In this document: in pieces, positions 1 to 6,792 of the stretch | Position numbering within the stretch: position 1 is the first letter of the stretch | Layout of the letters: each line of letters opens with the position of its first letter | Assembly: GCA_031376265.1 (NCBI GenBank) | Contig: JANMDK010000260.1 | Span: 1 to 42,435, forward strand | Direction of reading: 5' to 3' | Length of the DNA stretch: 42,435 nt | Origin: SZAS-79 sp031376265 | GTDB lineage: Bacteria > Pseudomonadota > Gammaproteobacteria > Burkholderiales > SG8-39 | The notes under the pieces: generated by a model | Databases searched by the model: none | What the model was told of the DNA's origin: nothing | What the model saw: the letters and a program-made list of their open reading frames with translations, nothing else | Position numbers and translations under genes: made by a program

Positions 1-4
1 TCAT
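1..4 (-). other. Possible start codon of a further gene cut by the left edge
   Basis: On the minus strand an ATG lies at positions 4-2, preceded by a GGAG-type ribosome binding site about 8 bases upstream (inside the last codons and stop of the gene ending at 29). It would be the next gene of the same transcript as the selenoprotein candidate. Only the start codon is inside the window, so nothing can be said about its product. Confidence 0.25.
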
Positions 5-28
5 CGTTGGCTCCGCAGGGTGGCTGCT

Positions 29-1141
29 TCAGGGCTCGCCGCGCACGCGCGGGAAATCGTTTACGCCGGCGCGCTCGCGGATCTCGGGCGCGTCGCTGCC
101 GCGCGCGGCGGTTTCGTAGGGAATGCCGATCGCGTCCGCGATGCGCACGAACCCGTGGAAGGCGGCGACCACCGCGGCAGCATCCACGAGCCCCTTCTCG
201 CCGAGCAGCGGCAGCAACGCGGAGCGCGCCTGGGCTGTGCGCGAATCGTCTCGCAGCACGACTGCCTCGGCGAATTCGACCAGCGCACGGGCATGCGGAA
301 TCTCCACCGACTCGTCGAAGCCCTCGGCGAGCCCGCGCACGTCGACCTGGCGTCCCTGGATTTGCATGCTCTCACGGAGCATGTAGGCGTGAGCCGTCGT
401 TCAATAAGCGCACTGGTGAAGCGACGACACTCGCCCGGCGAGCACCTCGACCTGCGGCCGCTCGATGGCGCGAATCGAGACGCCGAACTGGTACACGTAC
501 TCGCCCGGCAGGTAGTGAATGTTTGCCAGCGCCCAGTAATCGCGCACTGCCTGCGGCACCATCGAGAGGCCGCGGTAGATGTAGCCCGCCTTCGGGCTCG
601 GGTACATCGGGCCGTCGGACTCGACTGCGTCTTGCGGCTCGACCAGGGGAAGCCATGCAGCCTTCTTTTTCGCGCCCGGTGGGCGGTAGCGGGTCGGCTC
701 CCCGGCCTTGGCGGCGGGCAGGTCGCGCAACGCAAGGCCGAGCGCGTGGTGGCAGGTGTCCATGATCATGACCATCGCGATCACGCCGATGGTTTCGACG
801 TACTCGCCTTCGCCCAGCCCTTTCGCCAGGACGGACTGCGACCACTTTTCGGTGAGGCGCCCGGGATCGTTGACCACGCGGTGAATGAGCTCGACTTGCG
901 CCGCGCCGAGGACGCCCAGGGCGTCGTGCTCGCCAGAGACCGCGTTGGGCGAGAGCGCCGCCTTGAGGCGGGCGCAGTAAGCGCAAGCGCGCGCGCTACG
1001 AATTTCCGCCGCGACGGCGATACGCCGCGCGCCATCCAGCCAGGTTCCCGGCGCCGCGATTGATGCCCAGGCGCGCTCGTGCGCCTCGACGAGATCTGCG
1101 CGCACCGGAAGCGTGCTGCCTGCAAAAGAAGCGCTAGTCAT
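29..1141 (-). CDS. Two-domain carboxymuconolactone decarboxylase/AhpD-like protein, candidate selenoprotein (UGA at 403-401 read as Sec247)
   Basis: Read through one in-frame TGA, this gene gives 370 residues. The start is ATG at 1141, with AGGAGG eight bases upstream. The N-terminal half carries C53-A-Y-C56, and the C-terminal half carries C244-A-Y-Sec247-T-T-A-H251. The latter is the CxxCxxxH redox motif of the CMD/AhpD family with the second Cys replaced by UGA. The frame downstream of the TGA continues as a normal CMD domain to the stop at 31-29, including the usual helical segment after the motif and a conserved-looking FHGFVRIADAIG stretch near the end. Family members are thiol-dependent peroxidases or decarboxylases; here a selenol would be the attacking residue. 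The gene is divergent from the thiolase/ligase operon. The alternative is a nonsense mutation or sequencing error of a Cys codon (TGC or TGT to TGA). The exact substrate is unknown. Confidence 0.75.
365..403 (-). promoter_or_regulatory. Candidate bacterial SECIS element (UGA plus hairpin)
   Basis: Transcribed from the minus strand, the UGA at 403-401 is followed 17 bases later by a perfect 7-bp stem (CATGCTC pairing with GAGCATG, 383-377 with 371-365). The stem closes a 5-base apical loop, CGUGA. The loop has G in its second position and begins 24 bases after the UGA. This agrees with the bacterial SECIS model I recall: G in the first two loop positions and a UGA-to-loop distance of about 16-37. 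An alternative pairing, CTCACG with CGTGAG, overlaps the same segment. SelB binding cannot be shown from sequence alone. Confidence 0.6.
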
Positions 1142-1166
1142 ATCCTGAACCTCCTGTGGTGCGGCC

Positions 1167-1195
1167 AAGGTAAGCCTTTCGCCGCGACGGTGCAA
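1167..1195 (-). promoter_or_regulatory. Putative sigma70 promoter for the selenoprotein gene
   Basis: On the minus strand TTGCAC (1195-1190) and TACCTT (1172-1167) are separated by exactly 17 bases, about 25 bases before the start codon at 1141. The -10 match is moderate, so this is a tentative call. Confidence 0.35.
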
Positions 1196-1300
1196 CGCGC
1201 GATGTTTCGCACCGGGGCGCCGACTCGCGAGGCAAAGCTGGTTATGATCGGAATGGTCTGCGGCGCAGGTGAGCGCGGGCCATTCCTCCAAGGGAGCTCC

Positions 1301-2473
1301 ATGGCAAAGAGAAAAGATATCGCGATCGTCGCGTATGGCGAGACCAAGGTCACGCTCAAGGGCGGCCGCAGCTCGTACGACCTCGCCGGCGAGGTGCTCG
1401 AGCAGATACTCAACCAGACCGGCATCGACAAGAACGAGATCGACGGCCTGTCGATCGCCGAGACGATGAGCGAGACGTCCAACCCGTTCTGGGGCGTCTA
1501 TATGTCCGAGATGCTGGGCCTGTCGCCGCACTGGATGCAGCTCAACGGCCTCGGCGGCACGTCGGGCATCGGCGGCATCGCGCGCGCGGCCGCTGCGATC
1601 CGCGACGGGCTTTGCGAAACCGTGTTCGTCGTTGCTTCCGATGCGCAATCGTCGGGACGCAACCCGGAGCAGGGCGCGCAACGCGGCGAATTCCAGTATC
1701 CGGTCGGCCTGCGCGGTCCGGTCGGCGCCTTCGGGTTGATCACGCAGCGTTACCGCCACCAGTACGGGCTGGATGATCGCGCACTAGCCAAGCTTGCGGT
1801 CACGCAGCGCAACCACGCGCTGATGAACCCGAACGCGGTCGACAAGCTGCAGAAGCCGCTGACCGAAGCCGACTACCTCAACTCCAAGTACGTGTCGGAG
1901 CCTCTGCGCATGCTCGACTCGGTGATGGTCTGCGACGGCGCCAACGGCGTGCTGGTCACTTCCACCGAGAACGCAAAAAAGCTCGGCGCGAAGAAAATGA
2001 TCCACCCGGTCGGGTACGGTGAGATCAGCAATTTCAAGGGCTCCGAGGCGCTGGCCGACATCACCGTGTCGGGCTTTTCGGTCGCGGGGCCCAAGGCGCT
2101 CAAGCAGGCGGAGATGACGCCCAAGGACATCCGCATGATCATGCCCTACGACGATTTCCTGATCGCGCTGGTCATTACGCTCGAGGACATCGGCTTCTGC
2201 GAGAAGGGCAAGGGTTGCGAGTTCGTCATGAAGACGGACCTCTCGTACACCGGCACGCTGCCGCTGAATACTTCGGGCGGGCAGATTTCCGCAGGCCAGC
2301 CCGGCCTTGCGGGCGGCGGCCTCAACCTCGTCGAGGGCGTGCGCCAGATGTTCGGCGAAGCCGGCGCGCGGCAGGTGTCCGATCCGCGCAACTGCATGGT
2401 CACCGGCATCGGCGTCATTCCTTACGGCCGCAACTGGGGCGTCTCCGGCGTCCTCGTCCTGGAGCAATCATGA
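1301..2473 (+). CDS. Thiolase-fold protein (SCP-x/Ltp2-like), lacking the nucleophilic cysteine
   Basis: This 390-residue protein starts at ATG 1301 with AGGGAG nearby. An in-frame extension to 1079 exists but has no family support. The thiolase fold is recognisable from the IAIVAYGETK start, the LNGLGGTSGIGG segment where thiolases carry their Cys, a PYDDF...LEDIGFCEKG block typical of SCP-x/lipid-transfer thiolases, and a Gly-rich NTSGGQISAGQPG near the C-terminus. The Cys position holds Gly, and the usual GHP histidine is Gln. It is therefore unlikely to be a normal 3-ketoacyl-CoA thiolase. Cys-less thiolase/DUF35 pairs such as Ltp2-ChsH2 are known retro-aldolases acting on acyl-CoA side chains. 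The next gene is DUF35 and overlaps by four bases, so the two subunits are probably made as a complex. The substrate is unknown. Confidence 0.85.
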   Translation: MAKRKDIAIVAYGETKVTLKGGRSSYDLAGEVLEQILNQTGIDKNEIDGLSIAETMSETSNPFWGVYMSEMLGLSPHWMQLNGLGGTSGIGGIARAAAAIRDGLCETVFVVASDAQSSGRNPEQGAQRGEFQYPVGLRGPVGAFGLITQRYRHQYGLDDRALAKLAVTQRNHALMNPNAVDKLQKPLTEADYLNSKYVSEPLRMLDSVMVCDGANGVLVTSTENAKKLGAKKMIHPVGYGEISNFKGSEALADITVSGFSVAGPKALKQAEMTPKDIRMIMPYDDFLIALVITLEDIGFCEKGKGCEFVMKTDLSYTGTLPLNTSGGQISAGQPGLAGGGLNLVEGVRQMFGEAGARQVSDPRNCMVTGIGVIPYGRNWGVSGVLVLEQS

Positions 2474-2931
2474 GCGACGCATTGAATACGACAGCAGCCA
2501 AAGCACCGGCAAAGCCCGAGGCGAAGAAGATCCCGCGTCCTATTCCGCGTCCAAACACCTACATGGACACGCAGCCGTTCTGGCAGGCAGCCAAGAACGG
2601 CAAGCTCGTGATCCAGTACTGCAAGGACACCGGCAAGCCGCAGTTCTTCCCGCGGCCGGTCAGCCTGGCCAACGGCAAGCGCAACCTCGAGTGGCGCGAA
2701 GTCTCCGGCAAGGGCACGGTGTACAGCTACACCAACACCTTCAGCGCCTGGCCCGGCCATGAAGACCGCGTGCCGTACCTCGTCGCGCTGGTCGAGCTGC
2801 AGGAGGGCGTGCGCATCCTCTGCAACCTCCTGAACGTCAAGGCCGAGAACGTCAGGATCGACATGCCGGTCAAGCTCTGCTGGGAAAAGCTCTCGGAAGA
2901 CATCAACTTCCCCGCATTCGAACCCGCTTAG
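2470..2931 (+). CDS. DUF35 OB-fold protein, partner of the thiolase-like subunit
   Basis: This 153-residue protein starts at ATG 2470, overlapping the thiolase stop as ATGA. A Pro/Lys-rich leader of about 30 residues is followed by the DUF35 core: a helix (TQPFWQAAKNGKL), a degenerate rubredoxin-like knuckle, then an OB fold with GKGTVYSYT and VPYLVALVEL. DUF35 proteins normally carry two CxxC pairs binding zinc. Here only one Cys remains in YCKDTGKPQFFPRP, so the zinc ribbon appears lost. In known systems DUF35 subunits bind the acyl-CoA and assist the partner thiolase, hydratase or aldolase. The translational overlap supports a heteromeric complex with the 1301-2473 product. The family call is firm; the reaction is inferred. 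Confidence 0.85.
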   Translation: MSDALNTTAAKAPAKPEAKKIPRPIPRPNTYMDTQPFWQAAKNGKLVIQYCKDTGKPQFFPRPVSLANGKRNLEWREVSGKGTVYSYTNTFSAWPGHEDRVPYLVALVELQEGVRILCNLLNVKAENVRIDMPVKLCWEKLSEDINFPAFEPA

Positions 2932-3055
2932 GGACAGACCACGTTTATCGGAAATAAATGGGGCCAGGCTCAATTATTTCGCCAGCCTGCCGCTCCCAGC
3001 GACAAATGAAAATAATTGAGCCTGGCCCCATTTATTCAAACGTGGTCTGTCCCCG
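2931..3055. repeat. Long imperfect inverted repeat (REP-like palindromic element)
   Basis: The left arm (about 2931-2980) and right arm (about 3010-3055) are near-perfect reverse complements. The core is AATAATTGAGCCTGGCCCCA and flanking bases, and the ends are GGGACAGACCACGTTT and its complement, with about 30 bases of loop between the arms. It starts at the last base of the DUF35 stop codon and ends 6 bases before the next start codon. It can fold into a large hairpin in either transcript. It resembles the REP/MITE-type repeats of betaproteobacteria. No transposase is present. Confidence 0.8.
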
Positions 3056-3061
3056 ATTCTC

Positions 3062-4606
3062 ATGAAGCTGGCGGCGTTTCTTGCAGCGCATGCGCTGGCG
3101 ACGCCGGGACGCGAGGCGGTTGCCTGCGGTGACACGCGGCTGACTTTCGGCGAGATCCACGAGCAGTCCTCGCGGTTGGCGAATGCGCTGGCCTCGCGCG
3201 GCGTCGGCATAGGCGACCGGGTGGCGATCCACCTTTCGAATTGCGCCGAGTTCGTCGTCGCTTTCATGGGCGTGGTCAAGGCCGGCGGCATCGCGATCAC
3301 GCTGAACCCGAAGCTCGCGCCCGCCGAAGCCGGCTACATCCTTGCGGATGCCACGCCCAAGGCGGTGATCCTCGAGGACGAAACGCGGACCATCCTGGCG
3401 CGCGCCGGCGGTGTCCCTGCGTTGCGGATCGCGGTCGGCAAGCCAGTTGAAGGCGAAGTGGCTTTTTCGGCGCTCGCCTCCACGGGCAGCACCGAGGTAC
3501 CGCCCATCCCGCCGGAGTTCGACGATTGCACGATCTCGTACACCTCGGGCACGACCGGCAAGCCTAAGGGCGCAGTCATCACGCAGGCCAACTACATCAT
3601 GCTGGCCGCGTATTTCAACGGTGTTCAGTGGGGGCTGAAGACGACGGACCGCATCCTCGCCACCACGCCGCTTGCGCACCGCTCCGCGTTCCAGCGACTG
3701 CTCAACATGGTGTGCACCGGCGCGAGCCTGGTGGTGATGCCGCGCTTCGATGCAAAGGAAGCCGCGCGCATCATCGAGCAGGAAGGCATCACGCTCATGG
3801 GCATGGTGCCGACGGTGGGCCGCATGCTGCTCCCCGAGATCGAGGCTGCCCCGGCACGGTTCGGGAGCCTGCGCGCCGCGACTGTCACCGGCGAGGCATT
3901 CCCGGTCGAGGTCAAGCAGCGCCTGCTGGCGGCGTTGCCGAAACTCGAGCTGCATTCGTTCTTCGCGATGACCGAGGCAGGCGCGATCACCAACCTCGGT
4001 CCGGAAGAGCAGTTCTCCAAAGGCGCTTCGGTTGGCCGGGTCAACCCCGGTGTCGAAGTAATGCTCGCCGACGACAACGGCAAGCGGGTGGCTACCGGAG
4101 AAACCGGCGAGATCCTCGTACGTTCCGGCCCGCCCGGCAGCTCACTCACGATGCGCGCCTACTTCAACAACCCCAAGGCAACTGAGGAAGCGTTTGTCGA
4201 TGGCTGGTTCCGCACAGGCGACCTCGGACGCTTTGATGCGGAAGGCTACCTCTACATCGTCGACCGCAAGAAAGACATGGTGCTGTCCGGCGGCTACAAC
4301 ATCTATTCGAAGGAAGTCGAAGCGACGATCGGCGAGCTGCCCGAAGTCCAGGACGTCGCAGTGATTGGCGTGCCCGATGCGGTCTACGGCGAAGCGGTCG
4401 CCGCCTTCATCGAGATCCGTCCTGGCCACGTGCTCACCGCGGGGCAGGTGATCGCCCACTGCCGCGAGAAGATTTCCGGCTACAAGAAGCCGAAGCATGT
4501 CCAGTTCGTGCAGGCCTTGCCGCGCAACAGCACCGGCAAGGTGCTCAAGTACGAGTTGCGGCAGGGTTTCGCCGCGCAGCCGGCGCCCGCAGCCAGCGCG
4601 GCCTGA
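3062..4606 (+). CDS. AMP-forming acyl-CoA synthetase (class I adenylate-forming ligase), first copy
   Basis: This 514-residue enzyme activates a carboxylic acid to an acyl-CoA through an acyl-AMP. The ATP-binding P-loop YTSGTTGKPKG begins at about residue 160. FFAMTEAG forms the A5 motif. GWFRTGDLGRFDAEG and DRKKDMVLSGGYNIYSKEVE supply the hinge and acyl-site motifs, and STGKVLKYELR carries the C-terminal catalytic Lys. No clear Shine-Dalgarno precedes ATG 3062 because the inverted repeat abuts it. The start is supported by the matching N-terminus of the paralogue at 6789. It sits between the thiolase/DUF35 pair and an acyl-CoA dehydrogenase, so it probably supplies the CoA ester for this pathway. 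Substrate chain type cannot be read from the sequence. Confidence 0.9.
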   Translation: MKLAAFLAAHALATPGREAVACGDTRLTFGEIHEQSSRLANALASRGVGIGDRVAIHLSNCAEFVVAFMGVVKAGGIAITLNPKLAPAEAGYILADATPKAVILEDETRTILARAGGVPALRIAVGKPVEGEVAFSALASTGSTEVPPIPPEFDDCTISYTSGTTGKPKGAVITQANYIMLAAYFNGVQWGLKTTDRILATTPLAHRSAFQRLLNMVCTGASLVVMPRFDAKEAARIIEQEGITLMGMVPTVGRMLLPEIEAAPARFGSLRAATVTGEAFPVEVKQRLLAALPKLELHSFFAMTEAGAITNLGPEEQFSKGASVGRVNPGVEVMLADDNGKRVATGETGEILVRSGPPGSSLTMRAYFNNPKATEEAFVDGWFRTGDLGRFDAEGYLYIVDRKKDMVLSGGYNIYSKEVEATIGELPEVQDVAVIGVPDAVYGEAVAAFIEIRPGHVLTAGQVIAHCREKISGYKKPKHVQFVQALPRNSTGKVLKYELRQGFAAQPAPAASAA

Positions 4607-4610
4607 CGCG

Positions 4611-5798
4611 ATGGATCTCAACTACTCCGCAGATGAATGCGCTTTCCGCGACGACGTTCGCGCGTGGCTGGATGCGAACCTGCCCGCGGACCTGCGCGAG
4701 AAGGTGGCTTCGTTCGCGGTGCTCACCAAGGACGAGACGCAGCGCTGGCACCGCATCCTCTCGGACAAGGGCTGGGTTGCGCCGGCGTGGCCGGTGGAGT
4801 GGGGCGGCACCGGATGGAACGTCGTGCAACGCTACATCTTCGAGGAAGAGTGCGGCTACGCGGGCGCGCCCCAGTTGCCCGCACTCTCGCTCAACATGTG
4901 CGCGCCGGTGCTTATCCGCTACGGCACGCAGGCGCAGAAGGAGCGCTTCCTGCCGCGCATCCACGACGGCAGCGAACCCTGGTGCCAGGGCTATTCGGAG
5001 CCGGGTGCCGGCTCGGATCTTTCGGCCCTTAAGACCAGGGCCGAGAAGGAAGGCGATCACTACATCGTCACCGGCCAGAAGATCTGGACCACCCACGCGC
5101 AGTGGGCCGACTGGATGTTCTGCCTGGTGCGCACCGGCAGCGACAGCCCGCGCCAGCAGGAGGGCATCTCGTTCCTCTTGATCGACATGAAGACGCCCGG
5201 CATCACGATCCGCCCGCTGATGCTCATGGACGGCAGCCACGAAGTGAATGAGGTGTTCTTCGACCGGGTGCGCGTTCCGGCCGGGAACCTGGTGTTCGAG
5301 GAAGGCAAGGGCTGGACCGTGGCCAAATACCTGCTCGGCTACGAGCGCCTCAACCAGGCGCGCATCGGCATCGCCAAGCGCACGCTCGCCAAGCTCAAGG
5401 ACTACGCCGGCAGTGTGCGCCAGTCGGGCAAGCCGCTGATCGACGATGTGCGCTTTCGCGACCGCCTTGCGCGCATCGAGATCGAGCTGATGGCGCTCGA
5501 GCTCACCAACCTTCGGATGCTCGACCAGATGCGGCGCACTGGCCGCGCGCCGGGCGCCGAGGCCTCGATGCTCAAGATCAAGGGCACCGAGATCCACCAG
5601 GCGATCACCGAACTCTTCGTGCAGGCTGCGGGACCGCACGCACAGCCCCGGGAGCCGCTGGACGGCCGCTTCGAGGGGCCGGAAGCGTTTGCGGCAGCGG
5701 TTGCGCCGCGCTTCCTGAACATGCGCAAGATGACGATCTACGGCGGCTCGAACGAAATCCAGCGCAATATCCTTTCCAAGGCGATGCTCGGGCTATGA
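4611..5798 (+). CDS. Acyl-CoA dehydrogenase family flavoprotein
   Basis: This 395-residue protein starts at ATG 4611, four bases after the ligase stop. An earlier in-frame start at 4497 would overlap the ligase deeply and is rejected. Family signatures are YSEPGAGSDLSALKT and GQKIWTTHAQWADWMFCLVRT (FAD and substrate contacts), DFDRVRVP-like VFFDRVRVPAGN, and the C-terminal IYGGSNEIQRNILSK. The position of the MCAD-type catalytic Glu (YEG) is Gly here. As in isovaleryl- and long-chain dehydrogenases, the base may lie in another helix, or the enzyme may belong to the FadE28/29-like branch. It would oxidise the acyl-CoA made by the neighbouring ligase, passing electrons to ETF. Substrate is unknown. 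Confidence 0.88.
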   Translation: MDLNYSADECAFRDDVRAWLDANLPADLREKVASFAVLTKDETQRWHRILSDKGWVAPAWPVEWGGTGWNVVQRYIFEEECGYAGAPQLPALSLNMCAPVLIRYGTQAQKERFLPRIHDGSEPWCQGYSEPGAGSDLSALKTRAEKEGDHYIVTGQKIWTTHAQWADWMFCLVRTGSDSPRQQEGISFLLIDMKTPGITIRPLMLMDGSHEVNEVFFDRVRVPAGNLVFEEGKGWTVAKYLLGYERLNQARIGIAKRTLAKLKDYAGSVRQSGKPLIDDVRFRDRLARIEIELMALELTNLRMLDQMRRTGRAPGAEASMLKIKGTEIHQAITELFVQAAGPHAQPREPLDGRFEGPEAFAAAVAPRFLNMRKMTIYGGSNEIQRNILSKAMLGL

Positions 5799-5826
5799 AC
5801 CCGGCACGCGAACCAAGGAGACTGTA

Positions 5827-6792
5827 ATGAAGTTCAGAAACATTCTCGCCGCGGCGCTTTTCTGCGCGGCCGGCACGGCCATCGCCCAGGCATACCCCAC
5901 CAAGCCGGTGCGGATCATCGTTCCTTACTCGCCGGGCGGCGTGACCGACGCCTTCTCGCGCGTGCTTGCGCAACAGTTGCAGGAGTCGATGGGCCAGCCT
6001 TTCCTCGTCGAGAACAAGCCGGGCGCGAGCCAGATGGTCGGCGCGATGATCGCGGCCAAGGCGCCACCCGACGGCTACACGCTCTATGTGGGCAGCATCA
6101 CCAGCCTTGCGATGAACGTGTATACGCAGAAGAGCATCCAGTACGACCCGGTCAAGGATTTCGCCCCGGTGTCGCTCGGCATGACGATGCCGATGTTCGT
6201 CGTCGCCAACCCGAATACGGTGTCCGCGACCACTATCCGGGAGCTGATTGCGCTGCTCAAGGCCAACCCGGGCAAGTACACGTTCTCCACCACCGGCAAC
6301 GGCGGGTCGACGCACATGGCCGGCGAGCTCTTCAAGGTCATGACCGGCACCGACATGGTCGCGGTCCCCTATAAAGGCTCGGCGCCGGGCATCGCCGACG
6401 TGATGGCCGGGCAGGTGCACCTCTCCTTCGATCCGGGTTCCACCACGCTGCCGCAGGCCAAGGCCGGCAAGCTTCGCCTGCTTGCGACGACCGGCCTCCA
6501 GCGTTTCTCGCTGCTGCCTGACCTGCCGACGGTCTCGGAAGCCGGCGTGCCGGGTTACGAGTCGGTGATCTGGTTCGGAATCGTCGCCACTGCCGGCACG
6601 CCGCCCGCGGTGGTGCAGAAGCTCTCGCAGGAGATGAACCGCATCCTTCGCCAGCCCGACCTCAAGGAGCGCTTCGGCCAGTCGGCGATCGACCTCACGC
6701 CGGGCACGCCGGAGGAATTCGGCGCGCTGATCAAGTCCGACATCGTCAAGTGGACCAAGGCGCTGCGCGACGCGGGCATCAAGCCCGAGTGA
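5827..6792 (+). CDS. Bug/TctC-family tripartite tricarboxylate transporter substrate-binding protein
   Basis: This 321-residue periplasmic protein has a Sec signal peptide (about residues 1-21, ending GTAIAQA). It also has the family start AYPTKPVRIIVPYSPGGVTD, which forms the ligand carboxylate-binding loop. ATG 5827 follows a strong AAGGAG. Further family marks are PPDGYTLYVG and the FSTTGNGGSTHMAGELF segment. Bug proteins bind carboxylates and related small molecules, with or without a TctAB membrane partner; none is in this window. Its place between an acyl-CoA dehydrogenase and an acyl-CoA ligase suggests capture of the acid degraded by this operon. That is inference. Confidence 0.9.
   Translation: MKFRNILAAALFCAAGTAIAQAYPTKPVRIIVPYSPGGVTDAFSRVLAQQLQESMGQPFLVENKPGASQMVGAMIAAKAPPDGYTLYVGSITSLAMNVYTQKSIQYDPVKDFAPVSLGMTMPMFVVANPNTVSATTIRELIALLKANPGKYTFSTTGNGGSTHMAGELFKVMTGTDMVAVPYKGSAPGIADVMAGQVHLSFDPGSTTLPQAKAGKLRLLATTGLQRFSLLPDLPTVSEAGVPGYESVIWFGIVATAGTPPAVVQKLSQEMNRILRQPDLKERFGQSAIDLTPGTPEEFGALIKSDIVKWTKALRDAGIKPE

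Noticed and set aside
383..410. Frameshift as explanation for the split AhpD-like gene
   Set aside because: Both halves are in the same frame; only a single TGA codon separates them, so no indel is needed.
401..1759. 452-residue minus-strand frame covering the AhpD-like gene and running on into the thiolase gene
   Set aside because: Only the part from ATG 1141 has a ribosome binding site and family sequence; upstream of 1141 it is the complement of the thiolase gene and its leader. Its apparent end at 401 is the UGA discussed above.
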